DNA of 64,000 nt from an uncultured Christensenellaceae bacterium (GCA_944381325.1 CALWKS010000004.1:257020-321019); one strand, 5' to 3'. Shown: positions 21,601-28,566, numbered from the stretch's first letter. Notes: generated by a model from the sequence alone, not told the origin. Numbers and translations are program-made.

Positions 21601-22054
21601 TGCCGCACAAACCACCGTATGCTGCTTTATGATTGCTGTTTGTTACTGAAGCAGCATTTCCCGTAGACGGAAAACTTGCCGTAATAGTATAACCGTTGCC
21701 GTAAATCGTACCGCTGAACGTCGTATTCCAAATACTTTTTACCTGGTCAGAAGTTAAGGTAATGTTGTTTGTCAAACGAAATGTTTTATTGTTCTGTATT
21801 GCAGATACAAGTGCACTTGCATTGCCTACCTGCTCGGCAGTAGTATTGTTTTTCACGTTACTGCCGTGCGTATAGCCCGTGTTGGACACAAGCGCACCCG
21901 AAACCTCATCCGCTCCTTCTCCCGTGTCAGCTATGATATTGTCTTTTTCAGACAAAGAAGCGCCGCTTCCGAAAAGCAACGCCGCTGTCACCGCAAAAAC
22001 AAGTAAAAGGCAGACTGAGAGTATAAAAACTTTTGAATACTTTGCACTTCTCAT
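12605..22054 (-). CDS. 3,149-residue surface protein with about 30 MBG-like modules
   Basis: This is the largest gene of the window. The N-terminus (MRSAKYSK, then a hydrophobic helix to about residue 30) is a signal peptide. Residues about 70-450 are a GLUG-like beta-helix region (GTIYGNGYTITASFPS, GGLCGKLTGAIYDLTFNHT, GGLIGSIEGGTVENV). From about 465 to 3000 come some 30 tandem modules of 70-110 residues of the MBG/YDG type, most with a (V/T)Y(D/T/N)G core (VYDGTAKVPS, TYDGIEHAATVSF, VYDGKEVTAAQ) and a NAGxYxVxxT end. The C-terminus has a short coiled helix (about 3060-3100), a membrane helix (GGALRGYAGAVATVALTLG) and a Lys-rich tail. There is no LPXTG motif, so a membrane anchor is likely. 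The ATG at 22054 has a weak upstream GGGGAC. An adhesive or scaffold role is inferred. Confidence 0.9.
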   Translation of the reverse strand: MRSAKYSKVFILSVCLLLVFAVTAALLFGSGASLSEKDNIIADTGEGADEVSGALVSNTGYTHGSNVKNNTTAEQVGNASALVSAIQNNKTFRLTNNITLTSDQVKSIWNTTFSGTIYGNGYTITASFPSTGNAASVTNSNHKAAYGGLCGKLTGAIYDLTFNHTGGQLNVRITGNNSGFAGGLIGSIEGGTVENVKVVLSNSNGGRVGLVKESSGSGWGSTNYYVSAGALAGRIYSGTVRNVTIINDAWIESGITSGSGSTSVSSKVPGHVGNVAGIIGPVQGESWSGSIKMDNIIIEGSVSSASLVGQYTANIGTLTTSTTIELTNFYNKFKNTYASENNGSSASFAVNGCSPTLTISNQYQQSGVTTVNSTADDRVSISSTVTVGNDYTVYFDPSASNISNSLAVVKTGVSGGDTKKAVLTTNSGAKYGDYAFADGGSTVIMRNLPTAISNWSNGGNFKCSIEIMDRYVSNPTISGSYAYTGSPIDVSVSMTYNGSAFTNYTLTYEASGNGAQLSNGKPLTPGSYIVRVKLNGEDPFSDGTKEYQLGLTVDKKTIQNPNLYLADPVYNGQEKEATFESSNSGAEAVRISYSGDRKNAGTFTATITPTDYYKFADNAESKQFELTIQKKDVTLKANDINNEFANESPAYGYTITAGEFYEDIIVNYACSVERLSNAGETFEIVPTVAEFAEIGNYNITYQNGTLTIVPKTVEITAKYPEGNTIEYSGVVTNSQIEEMLFNRPLDINGEKLLLAFEITKDGAPATVQYVGTYTIKATIAESYNDDELGTVYQTNYTAAECVSTITVTSRKITVTLKDSADPTKVYDGIAVTDEELKALFDVKNTIEQGSYPDLVVTVTEGEIKNAGEYNVSVDLTSDDKLIYELSEDSVSTLIYTVEKIEVDGAVTAPLSTEYDGQAKEATFSFTGESPMIGADEISLTYKTDGGQTTANVVSAGTYTATASLPEFAEGKSNYKWAATATQEVSFTVTPKEISVVWGEKTFVYDGTAKVPSASASGVGEESVNIVVAVKDAEGGVVEGGAVNAGSYTAEATTDNGNYTLKDNTTAFEITRADIDLSVSIADWTYGEEAAIPVVEGNAGVAEVTYLYEGVEGTEYSSDVAPTKAGRYTVTVTVGESANYNGGSATSEAFSVNKAVLIDETQDVVATYNAAEHGISIVLSGFVNGEDMISAGGVVKYSADGVEYDLDSYMVKNATQGAVVVYYQITFENYETVTDSANVTVNAKQVAVVWNDMTQTYTGASLKPTASVSAADLEGEDTLEITVKTTKDGEDCEAVNVGVYGAVASADNTNYILTDATVDNFTVVAADFDSSVVISDWAYKEEASSPSVSANPGEGNVSYTYKGRGETVYEESSEVPTQAGTYTVTATIAANGNYAKKVVSADFTIEKATVQLPVVEDKQYTGSVITSGLVDNEYYTVFDEGGTEVRPYTAVLTLRDSANYKWSAGDEDGDGVAEVHYEIVAQDVELNAWNTEPSIRGWTYGAYDVELNKPVFEAKFGNSTAKFEFRLKTATDENYATVEDLSKLDAGIYLMRVTIDAYKAPDGGESYTGLSKVVEFTVAKASLTVSISIDRWTYGEEAKAPVISGNEGGKVTYSYEGTGDTSYEASTTAPKNAGTYKVTATVAETTNYLGATAEAEFTIAKKAITATVSAEKATYDGIEHAATVSFDGKVGEDELTVNLLYNGEAVVPVDAGRYTVTVQSYGGSAVDNYDITTAEREVVLKISPKELNYGDFDVKYEDVNFDGVYDGKPHGAVATIKDGVLIGDDTLTITVLYDGSEEKPVNAGEYKISLKISGNDNYVMGENNSAEFVIKKATVKVNGANATAVYTGEAFTEEQIISAVFKDADLSLVNVEVTFGNGVNVVNAGETATVTLTLKDKENYEFASDAKTSYVFTVTPAEISISGENVTAQYRGEAYGDEEIKNAIFGENNWSAFNIEIYYNNAYALNAGDVATVTVTGCVDGNYTLAPDAVKEYTFTVTTAKVEAPELVQDSYEYNGEEIIVSLKDPANVGITGNVKTDAGNYTATVALADKTNYEWVSGGSEDVQLSWSITAKNVTLKAETSVEKVYDGKGYDFSGYTVSGIEGFYERDKVTVSVSAGDIFTPGSYGIAVSHNAGGNYYVTVESTEAQLTIGKAKLVITVKNAEIEYNGKAIEFEFSIEGVVGEDEVSIGKVVYKRNGIEVTPMEIGAYVAEFTLAGAQADYYTADTVNVSVTAPTTEAPEGMKAENIITPEGEIVYDGKEHNATLNYDKAEGDLNTYGLIYYLDGNPVESVVNAGVYTVRVYKNSSIYLIEGIEKQIVVLPEEITVDEITVYEITTEGLIFTYSGGKNTVTATAKGVNGENVTLVVMYDGEETAPVNAGKYTVTFRSDNGNYVVAEGVSFEMTVKRKPINKPVAPQLTYNGKELTAFADTEEYTVSGTFKATDVSAKNYTAVFTLISENYKWSNEADELRKISVSWNITPAEVVIGESGAEKSKTYDGNALTDDELKALFTAPDKIGGGKVEINVAVNGGVEVRDAGEYTITATVNDINYASAEISVTYTVTKADPTVSAVVQDKLMQEGDKLSTVGISLGEDSTAGEIVWDEPDRLLEKGENVVTWSFIPADGNNYNGASGSVTLTVGDEKLTAFEIVEEESSYKTEYVAFEDFDGTGIVLKATFDGMYEQKVTLAECEIEIENATADGKMSGATTVVTIRYGNLSVQINVTVEKIKVSVPVPEKSEFEYNAEAQTVVFPESELYNVVGGDTQTNVGKHNAEIALADTVNYVWEDGTAEDKTVKWEITPVTLSGEITLPENVVYDGNAKTATFTLTQGTLYGGAKMTITYELTDGTVLAGAPVDAGVYEVVATLPDSNYQFAEGTEYSKAMTIEKKTVEIVTIGSREKVYDGKEVTAAQLAEHFSVSGGITVKVTVSGTVLNAGTYSITAEIDEKNYRAEPVTCTYTVRKAERSISASLSVGYRQVEIAVDGANEGVEYSLDGNVWQTLNGAIAVELQAKYAYYVRYAESANYNASPAVKVEANITKAALATYADERFGDKITLKDAADIAWFETLASAADGENAEFDERMAQLSAERERLVNGATAAVEKALKAGGALRGYAGAVATVALTLGGVSVAAALGLCIKNRKGGKKNEEK

Positions 22055-22267
22055 AAATTCGTCCCCTGAATTATATTATGTTTTTAACAATACCTTAAAT
22101 ATAAATTAAAAAAACCTAAAAGTCAATAAATTAAGCCGAAAGCTGAATGGATTTTACAATATAATATATGAAATTTTAAATAAAAACTGGTCGAAACGTA
22201 TCGATTTTTGCAAACGGTTATAAAACAAGACATCTGACAATCTCTTTCTTGAAAAAACTATCGGACT

Positions 22268-23350
22268 TCATTCTTTTGCAAACACTCTGAAAAGCGGAAG
22301 ACAAGCAGAAAAAAACGCTCTGTATGCTTCGCAATAATCCTCGCTTTCACGCTGACGTCTGCAACCGCCTGCTCTGCACAGACCGAAATACTGACAATGC
22401 TCGCATTTCTCGGGTACGTAAAGGCTTTGGCGTAAAAACGCTTCTGCACGTGCGCTCTTAGCCATGGATTCAAACGTCATAAAGTTTATATTGCCAAGTC
22501 TGTACTCGTCAAGACAGTAAAAATCGCATGGATAAACGTTGCCGTTGGCTTCAACCACGAACTGGCGCGCACAGTGCCCGGCATAACCGCATTGCTCTGG
22601 TCTTTTGCCTGAAGCCATATTCACCCAGTTGTCAAAGCCGCGCACGCTTATATAATTTCCCTTGATGTAATCCCTTACATAGCGGTTGAACGCAGTGATA
22701 AGAAAATGCGCGTAGCTCTCAACGGTAAGGTACATCGGGTTGTCAGACTTATCCCCGAAAGGTCTCAGACAGGGTATGAACTGAAGATATTTATATCCCT
22801 TTGAAACGAGAAAATCGTACTGTTTATCTATATTTTTCGCAAGATAATCTGTAACCACAGAGAGCACGTTGAATTCGACGCCTTTTTCTGTCATAAGATC
22901 TGCGGCGCGGACTGCCTTGTAAAAAGCTTCGTTGCCTTCGCCGTCAACGCGATAACGGTTGCCGTCCTTATTGCCGTCAAGGCTGAGTCCGACCAGAAAG
23001 TTGTTTTCTTTAAGAAAATCGCACCACTCCTCGTCTATCAGCGTGCCGTTGGTCTGAAGAGCGAAATAAACCGCGCTGTTTTTAATGTTGAATTCTTTTA
23101 TTGCCGCAATGAAATACTTGAAATAATCAAGTCCCGCAAGCGTGGGCTCTCCGCCCTGAAAAGTGAAATAAACGTCTTGCCCGTCAGCATAATCCAGAGC
23201 CTTGCGCACAAGTATCTCAGCCGTCTTGCCGTCCATAATACCGAAGCCATACGCCTGACGTTTTGCGGCGACGTCGTTATAAAAACAATATTTGCAGCGC
23301 AGATTGCATAAGCTCGACGCAGGTTTTACCATCACTGAAAGAGCGGGCAC
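22268..23350 (-). CDS. Radical SAM enzyme, anaerobic sulfatase-maturase (anSME) type
   Basis: This 360-residue radical SAM/SPASM protein resembles anaerobic sulfatase-maturating enzymes, which oxidise a Cys or Ser of a sulfatase to formylglycine in the cytoplasm. The SAM cluster motif is C15-x3-C19-x2-C22 (SLCNLRCKYCFYND). GGEPT follows near residue 65. The SPASM half has CGYAGHC, YPCDFYCLDEYRLGN (with the Asp used as base in characterised anSMEs) and CEHCQYFGLCRAGGC. Length matches the family (about 370). The start is GTG at 23350, chosen because AAAGGAG lies 5-6 nt upstream. No sulfatase gene lies in the window, so the partner must be elsewhere or the substrate differs. A promoter and a leader hairpin sit between it and alr. 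Confidence 0.88.
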   Translation of the reverse strand: MPALSVMVKPASSLCNLRCKYCFYNDVAAKRQAYGFGIMDGKTAEILVRKALDYADGQDVYFTFQGGEPTLAGLDYFKYFIAAIKEFNIKNSAVYFALQTNGTLIDEEWCDFLKENNFLVGLSLDGNKDGNRYRVDGEGNEAFYKAVRAADLMTEKGVEFNVLSVVTDYLAKNIDKQYDFLVSKGYKYLQFIPCLRPFGDKSDNPMYLTVESYAHFLITAFNRYVRDYIKGNYISVRGFDNWVNMASGKRPEQCGYAGHCARQFVVEANGNVYPCDFYCLDEYRLGNINFMTFESMAKSARAEAFLRQSLYVPEKCEHCQYFGLCRAGGCRRQRESEDYCEAYRAFFSACLPLFRVFAKE

Positions 23351-23375
23351 GTTTTTCTCCTTTGTATTTTTATAA

Positions 23376-23414
23376 GGATAATATATTTTATAAGCAAAAG
23401 TCTTTATATTATCC
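23376..23414 (-). promoter_or_regulatory. Hairpin in the leader of the anSME-like gene
   Basis: GGATAATATA (23376-23385) and TATATTATCC (23405-23414) are perfect 10-bp inverted arms separated by 19 nt. They lie between the predicted promoter and the GTG start, so they fall inside the mRNA leader. The stem is AT-rich and the role is unknown. Confidence 0.4.
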
Positions 23415-23427
23415 GCCTTACGGTTAT

Positions 23428-23456
23428 ATTATACTACACTATCTTCTCAAGGACAA
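23428..23456 (-). promoter_or_regulatory. Predicted sigma-A promoter of the anSME-like gene
   Basis: On the minus strand TTGTCC (23451-23456), a 17-bp spacer and TATAAT (23428-23433) form a good vegetative promoter. It lies just past the alr stop codon, so the radical SAM gene can be expressed separately from alr. Confidence 0.55.
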
Positions 23457-23464
23457 CAAAGTTT

Positions 23465-24553
23465 TCACTTTATGTAAAGTCGCTTTACCCTGTGCGAAAT
23501 GCCCGTCATAATGCTGTAAGGTATCGAATCCGTCTTTCTTGCTGCAGCCTTATAACTTACCTCTCCTTCTCCGCCGAAAACGCAGACATAATCCCCTTCA
23601 TCTGCCCTTGCATACGTGATATCCACAAACGCGCAATCCATGCAAACATTTCCGACTATGCTGCAATATTTGCCGTTAACCAACACTGAGCCGTATTTTT
23701 TCATAGTATAAGGCAATCCGTCGGCATACCCTGCGCCTATAACGGCTATCCTCCTGACGCCGCTTGCAACGTATGCACCGCCGTATCCTATGCTCTCTCC
23801 GTCCCGCAAGAGCTTTATGCAGAGAATACGTGCGTAAAAACGCGACACTTCGCATAAAGGCGCATTGCAGAAAGATGGATTTATGCCGTAAAGGGCAAGT
23901 CCTGCACGCACAGCGTTCCCCGAAGGGGATATGCGCAGAGCCGCCGCGCTGTTTGCGCAATGAATATACTCGAAGCGCCTTTTGCCCAGAACGTTTACAA
24001 CGCCTTCAAAACGTCTCTGCTGAGTCAGCATATCTTCCGTTTCGTCTGCATCCGCCTTGGCAAAATGCGTAAACAATCCTTTCACATCAAGCCCCTGCGT
24101 ATCGCAGATTGAAAGCAGTCTGCCTATGTCGTGCCAGTCAACGCCGTATCTGTGCATACCCGTATCCACCGCAACGTGCACCGGCACTCCGCTTTTTGCC
24201 GCATCGGCGGCGCTTTTTTCGTTTTCAACGCATACGGAGATATCTTTGTCTTTCAGTTTTTTGAGCTCTCCGTCCGGGACAGGGGACAATATAAGCGCCT
24301 TTTTGCCGCAATCCGCAACCTGCAAAGCCTCTTCTGCCGTCGCCACCGTATACAATGCCGCCAGCTTATCCAGCGCTTGCACAACCTCTGTAAGCCCGTG
24401 CCCGTATGCATCGGCCTTTACGACTGCTATAAGTTTTTTGCCCGTCTTGCGCACGATATACTCTGCATTTTTTCTGATTGCGGCGATATCTGCTATCATA
24501 GCGCATCTTTCGCCGCATGACTTCACCGCTTCTTCAAATAAATCCTTTTCCAT
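23465..24553 (-). CDS. alr: Alanine racemase
   Basis: This is a PLP-dependent alanine racemase that makes D-alanine for peptidoglycan. With the start at ATG 24553 it has 362 residues. The PLP lysine lies in AVVKADAYGHG (Lys46). FTHFAKADADE, then RAGLALYGINP, RIAVIGAGYADGLPY with the catalytic Tyr region, and VGNVCMDCAFVDIT follow in the family order. The frame extends upstream to 24595, but that adds the unlikely hydrophobic stretch MFPHLILFF. Neither start has a clear ribosome site; family length favours 24553. It is slightly shorter than Bacillus Alr (about 389). It stands ahead of the anSME-like gene in the same direction. Confidence 0.92.
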   Translation of the reverse strand: MEKDLFEEAVKSCGERCAMIADIAAIRKNAEYIVRKTGKKLIAVVKADAYGHGLTEVVQALDKLAALYTVATAEEALQVADCGKKALILSPVPDGELKKLKDKDISVCVENEKSAADAAKSGVPVHVAVDTGMHRYGVDWHDIGRLLSICDTQGLDVKGLFTHFAKADADETEDMLTQQRRFEGVVNVLGKRRFEYIHCANSAAALRISPSGNAVRAGLALYGINPSFCNAPLCEVSRFYARILCIKLLRDGESIGYGGAYVASGVRRIAVIGAGYADGLPYTMKKYGSVLVNGKYCSIVGNVCMDCAFVDITYARADEGDYVCVFGGEGEVSYKAAARKTDSIPYSIMTGISHRVKRLYIK

Positions 24554-24726
24554 ACTATAAACTATTCGAAAGAAAAGGATTAAATGCGGAAACATGAAAG
24601 TAAATAAAATATAAACTATGCAGGCGAAACAAATCCCGATACGACAAATCCGACAATTGCTCTCTCAACGCATTAAACGCCGCAAAAGTGAAAACTAAAA
24701 ACTATCCGCCTTTGCAGAAAAAGCAA

Positions 24727-24752
24727 TAAGGAGCTTTTTTCAAAGCTCCTTA
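24727..24752 (-). terminator. Intrinsic terminator after the first Fe-alcohol dehydrogenase
   Basis: TAAGGAGCTTT and AAAGCTCCTTA form an 11-bp stem around a short loop. A T-rich run follows on the minus strand, downstream of the stop at 24789. Confidence 0.8.
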
Positions 24753-24788
24753 CGCCAAATTAAGAGGTTATTATAAAAGAGGTTGTAT

Positions 24789-25970
24789 TCAGACTTTTAC
24801 AGTCGTACCGTAATATACATGGTTGAACAGCGCTTTCATCTTCGCAGGAGTGATCGCTCTGGGGTTAGAGCCCGTGCAGGCGTCTCCTACCGCAAGTTTT
24901 GCGATGTTGTCTATCTTTGCGAGGAATTCTTCCTCATTGATGCCGTACTCCTTAAGCGAAGCGGGAATGCCGAAGTATGCGTTCATTTCTCTTATTCTGT
25001 CGCACAGCGCGTTGACAAGCGCAGTGCCGCTCTTTCCTTTGAGTCCGATAGCCTTTGCGATCTCGCAGTAGCGTTCTTTCGCTCTCTTGTTGACCGCGTT
25101 GTACTGAATGACGTAAGGCAGATAGATAGCGTTTGCGCAGCCGTGCGGAATGTGTCCCGTTTCAAACGCCGCTCCCGTCTTATGCGCCATAGAGTGCGTT
25201 ATGCCGAGCAGCGCGTTGGAGAACGCCATACCTGCCATACACTGAGCGTAGTGCATATTTTCACGCGCCTTCATATCTCCGTCATAGCTTGCAGTAAGAT
25301 CCTTGTCGATGATCTTTATCGCTTCCATAGCCAGCGGATCGGTAAAAGGCTGCGCCACAGATGAAACGTACGCTTCGATAGCGTGCGTCAGCGCGTCCAT
25401 ACCCGTATGCGCCGTAAGCTTCTTGGGCATCGTCTCTGCAAGATCGGGGTCTACGATAGCAACGTCGGGGGTGATGTTGAAGTCCGCAAGCGGATATTTT
25501 ACGCCCTTTGCGTAGTCGGTGATTACCGAGAATGCGGTAACTTCAGTTGCCGTGCCCGAAGTGGACGGGATAGCGCAGAATTTCGCTTTTGTTCTCAGAG
25601 TCGGGAATGAGAACGGAGTAATGATCTTCTTGAAAGAAGTCTTGGGATATTCATAGAACACCCACATTGCCTTTGCCGCGTCTATAGGCGAACCGCCTCC
25701 CATCGATATTATCCAGTCGGGCTCGAATTCTCTCATCATAGCCGCGCCTTTCATAACTGTTTCTACAGACGGATCAGGCTCAACGCCTTCGAAAAGAATT
25801 GTTTCGATACCCGCTTCTTTCAGGTACTCAATGGCTCTGTCAACAAATCCGAATTTCTTCATAGAGCCGCCGCCGATAACGAGAATCGCTTTTTTACCGT
25901 TAAGGTTTTTGAGTTCTTCCAGACTTCCCTTTCCGAAGTAAAGGTCTCTGGGCAAAGTAAATCTTGACAT
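24789..25970 (-). CDS. Iron-containing alcohol dehydrogenase
   Basis: This 393-residue group III Fe-ADH probably reduces an aldehyde to an alcohol with NAD(P)H in fermentation; the substrate cannot be read from the sequence. The NAD site GGGSPIDAAKA, then ITDYAKGVKYPL, and iron ligands in GMDALTHAIEAY (Asp and His four apart), SMAHKTGAAF and GHIPHGCANA are all present. The frame opens at a TTG at 25976, but AAAGGAG is ideally placed for the ATG two codons later, so 25970 is used. A predicted promoter (TTTACA-17-TACAAT) lies at 26025-26053 and a terminator follows. It appears to be monocistronic. A second, distinct Fe-ADH is at 48949-50118. Confidence 0.92.
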   Translation of the reverse strand: MSRFTLPRDLYFGKGSLEELKNLNGKKAILVIGGGSMKKFGFVDRAIEYLKEAGIETILFEGVEPDPSVETVMKGAAMMREFEPDWIISMGGGSPIDAAKAMWVFYEYPKTSFKKIITPFSFPTLRTKAKFCAIPSTSGTATEVTAFSVITDYAKGVKYPLADFNITPDVAIVDPDLAETMPKKLTAHTGMDALTHAIEAYVSSVAQPFTDPLAMEAIKIIDKDLTASYDGDMKARENMHYAQCMAGMAFSNALLGITHSMAHKTGAAFETGHIPHGCANAIYLPYVIQYNAVNKRAKERYCEIAKAIGLKGKSGTALVNALCDRIREMNAYFGIPASLKEYGINEEEFLAKIDNIAKLAVGDACTGSNPRAITPAKMKALFNHVYYGTTVKV

Positions 25971-26024
25971 ATTCAATCTCCTTTCGTTTATTTTCCGAGT
26001 AATATCTCAGTGCCTGCCTTTGTT

Positions 26025-26053
26025 ATTGTATATCATTAATCAACTTTTGTAAA
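26025..26053 (-). promoter_or_regulatory. Predicted promoter of the first Fe-alcohol dehydrogenase
   Basis: On the minus strand TTTACA (26048-26053), a 17-bp spacer and TACAAT (26025-26030) precede the gene by about 55 bp. The rest of the 325-bp gap 25971-26295 is AT-rich and holds only this promoter and the GH30 terminator. Confidence 0.5.
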
Positions 26054-26184
26054 TAGGGCTGTTAAAAATTTAACAAAATAAACTGTAAAATTTTGTGCGT
26101 TTTCTGTACATTTTTTACGTTTTCTCGCCTTTTTCAGGAATAGTTGACGATTATGCCCCACCTGCACCTATAAAAATTTTACAA

Positions 26185-26210
26185 AAGACGCCCTAAAATG
26201 AGAGCGTCTT
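26185..26210 (-). terminator. Intrinsic terminator after the GH30-like gene
   Basis: AAGACGC (26185-26191) pairs with GCGTCTT (26204-26210). On the minus strand it is followed by TTTGTAAAATTTTT, a plausible U-rich release tract. Confidence 0.6.
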
Positions 26211-26295
26211 AATAAGTCGTTTTCTTAAACTTGCAGATTTTTAATACAGATATATTTTGTCGTAATTCAAAACCGTCGTCTTCCCGTCCGTATTG

Positions 26296-27828
26296 TCAGC
26301 GCAATACGAACGTGGTTACAGACATAGGCGAAACGCTTATCTTTCCGTCAAAACCGCTCTGAGATTGCTCCCAGTTGCTGTTTTCGTCGGTAACTACTTT
26401 CGTAACCTCTGAAAAGTCGCCGCTGAGATTTATTTCCCTTGACAAAGAGCTGTCGTTTATCACGATAAGCACCGTCGCGCCGTCAGGTCTTGAAAACGCA
26501 ACGCACTCTGTGCCGTTGAAGCCCAGAAAATCGCTGTAATCCGCTTCTATGCGCACGCTTCCTTCAGTAACGTATCTCGAGAACTGCCCCATCACGTAAT
26601 AGCGTTTATATTTGTTTATCTCATTGCCGCCGTCAGTCTTATTCCAGTATATAAGCCCGTCCTCATAGTCGCCCTGCGATACGCTGAGCCACCAGCTCCA
26701 GCTTACGGCATTGAGATACTTAAGATCTCTCAATATCGTCTGAGCGTTGTAAATGCCCATATCCATTGTCTTTACGACGCCGAATTCCAGCACGCAGTAT
26801 TCGCTCACGCTTACGGTTTTATCGGGGAACTTGCTCTGCATATAGTCCGCAAACATATTTTTATCCGTCTTTTTGTTGTCAGAGCCGTAAGAATGTACGG
26901 ATATGTTGTCTATATCCTCGAACCAGTCGTACTGAGACAACTCTTTCATATACTCTTTTACTTTTGCCGAGGAAAAAACCATCTGATATTTGCCGCACTC
27001 GAAAATATCCATTATATAATCAGTGCCGTTTTGCTCGTTATGCGCGGTAAGTTTATCAAAAAATACGTCGTAGAATTTGCCGAGAGGCTCGGGATCGTAA
27101 TGACAGCCTTCCTGCGACGCGCTCTCTCCGCCCCATTTCCACTGCGGCTCGTTCACAGGGCTGATATAAACCTTTATGTCGGGATCATACTTGCATATTA
27201 TCTCGCTGTAAAGATAATCAGTGCACACCAGCAGATAATCGGCAAAAGCGCCGTAAGCCTCTTCTTTCAGGTTGTTGTCATACTCCACAGCACCGTGCGT
27301 CTTTCCGTTCTTTGTCATAAGATAATGCGGAGAGTTGGCAAAGAACACCACGTGCGTGATATTGCCCTTTGCAAGCGCCTGTTCAAACATATCGTCGACA
27401 ACTGCGTTTTTAGTGAAATCGTAATTGTTTTTATCTGCAAAAACCAAATAGTCGCCCGTAAACCTGTCGGCAATAAAGTAACTGTTCGTGCCGTTTAAAG
27501 AGCCTTCGCCGTAACCGCCGATCTCGTTGCTTCCTCCGCCTATGTTGTATCTGAACGTGTTCAGCATAAGTCCGCTGTCGCCGTAAAGAAGTTCCATAGC
27601 CTCATCCTGAAGCTCAGGCTCCAGGTTGTCCATATCCTGATATATCCAGGCGGACGAAGCGCCGAAACCTTGAATAGTCTGATAAGTCTTTGAACTGTCA
27701 AGCGTGATAGACGTATCGCCGAAGAACATACACAGCGTATACGCACCGAAGAAAAGCGCAAGCGAAACAACTACTACAGCCAGCGCGATAAGCGAAATAA
27801 AAATATTGTTTTTTGTCTTTTCCCTCAT
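26296..27828 (-). CDS. Membrane-anchored glycoside hydrolase, GH30-like
   Basis: This 510-residue extracellular glycosidase of the GH30 type is held by one N-terminal membrane helix (about residues 10-36). It opens with the GH30 phrase YQTIQGFGASSAW. The acid/base Glu is in YISPVNEPQWKW and the nucleophile Glu in VSVSEYCVLE, both at expected positions on the (beta/alpha)8 barrel. VVFFANSPHYLMTKNG and VSWSWWLSVS also fit. A C-terminal beta-sandwich follows (VLIVINDSSLSREINLSG). GH30 includes beta-1,6-galactanases, xylanases and glucosylceramidases; I cannot fix the substrate. The frame reaches 27927, but AGAGGGAAATT precedes the ATG at 27828 and gives a basic start (MREKTKNN). It stands alone between terminators. 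Confidence 0.82.
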   Translation of the reverse strand: MREKTKNNIFISLIALAVVVVSLALFFGAYTLCMFFGDTSITLDSSKTYQTIQGFGASSAWIYQDMDNLEPELQDEAMELLYGDSGLMLNTFRYNIGGGSNEIGGYGEGSLNGTNSYFIADRFTGDYLVFADKNNYDFTKNAVVDDMFEQALAKGNITHVVFFANSPHYLMTKNGKTHGAVEYDNNLKEEAYGAFADYLLVCTDYLYSEIICKYDPDIKVYISPVNEPQWKWGGESASQEGCHYDPEPLGKFYDVFFDKLTAHNEQNGTDYIMDIFECGKYQMVFSSAKVKEYMKELSQYDWFEDIDNISVHSYGSDNKKTDKNMFADYMQSKFPDKTVSVSEYCVLEFGVVKTMDMGIYNAQTILRDLKYLNAVSWSWWLSVSQGDYEDGLIYWNKTDGGNEINKYKRYYVMGQFSRYVTEGSVRIEADYSDFLGFNGTECVAFSRPDGATVLIVINDSSLSREINLSGDFSEVTKVVTDENSNWEQSQSGFDGKISVSPMSVTTFVLR

Positions 27829-27971
27829 AATTTCCCTCTTATACAAAATCGCATAAATGCCCTGTAATTTTATTTTATATGCTATGCCGCCGCTGTGTCT
27901 ATATAAAATAAAGAAACTTTTTTGCACTTTTCGGCAAGTCGATATTAAATCAACAAAATATTATTATAAAT

Positions 27972-27995
27972 AAGAGGCGCTGAAAAGCGCCTCTT
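27972..27995 (-). terminator. Intrinsic terminator after mscL
   Basis: AAGAGGCGC and GCGCCTCTT form a 9-bp stem with loop TGAAAA. It lies 13 bp past the mscL stop codon. Confidence 0.85.
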
Positions 27996-28008
27996 TATAT
28001 ATATCGGA

Positions 28009-28566
28009 TCAGTTGCCGTCCTTTTCTTTCTGTTCTTTTAAAAGTTCTACGATCTGTTTCAGAAGCTCAACGCTTGTTTGTTCATTGACTTCTGCCGCGG
28101 CAACGGCGACTTCTGCTTCTGCGTCTTCTTTGCTTTCGCTGTCGGCGACAACGCTTTCTTTATCCGCGCTTTCTCCGTCTTTATCCGATGACTTTGCCGC
28201 CTGCTTAAGCTCTACTTTTATCTTGCTCCCCGTCTCTCGTATTTTGTTGAACGCTTTGACTATTAAAAAGAGCACGACCGCAGTGCAGAAAAACGTAAAC
28301 ACAGCGCTTATGACCGCACCCCAGTCCAGTATAAGCGCCTGAGTTACGATATTGCCGCTCTCGTCTGTAACGGCTTCTCTCAGTACTGTCTGAAGCGCTC
28401 CCGTTGACCCCGTACCCGGGATCGCGTTTATGAGCGGCGTAAGAATATTCTTTACCAAAGAATTTATTATCGCGGTAAACGCGCTGCCTATTATCATACC
28501 TACAGCAAGATCCATCACGTTTCCGCGACTAATGAACGCCTTGAATTCTGCCCACAGTTTTTTCAT
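28009..28566 (-). CDS. mscL: Large-conductance mechanosensitive channel
   Basis: MscL forms a homopentameric pore that opens on membrane stretch and saves cells from osmotic downshock. The 185-residue product starts MKKLWAEFKAFISRGNVMDLAVGMIIGSAF in family style: an amphipathic start, then TM1 with the conserved pore glycine region. After the periplasmic loop TM2 is VISAVFTFFCTAVVLFLIVKAFN. The end is a normal amphipathic helix (VELLKQIVELLKEQK). Between TM2 and this helix lies an unusually long acidic, Ala/Ser/Glu-rich linker (about residues 120-165), so the protein is roughly 40-50 residues longer than typical MscL. The promoter TTGACA-17-TATACT lies at 28617-28645. A GGAGG-type site precedes the ATG, and the gene is monocistronic. 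Confidence 0.95.
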   Translation of the reverse strand: MKKLWAEFKAFISRGNVMDLAVGMIIGSAFTAIINSLVKNILTPLINAIPGTGSTGALQTVLREAVTDESGNIVTQALILDWGAVISAVFTFFCTAVVLFLIVKAFNKIRETGSKIKVELKQAAKSSDKDGESADKESVVADSESKEDAEAEVAVAAAEVNEQTSVELLKQIVELLKEQKEKDGN

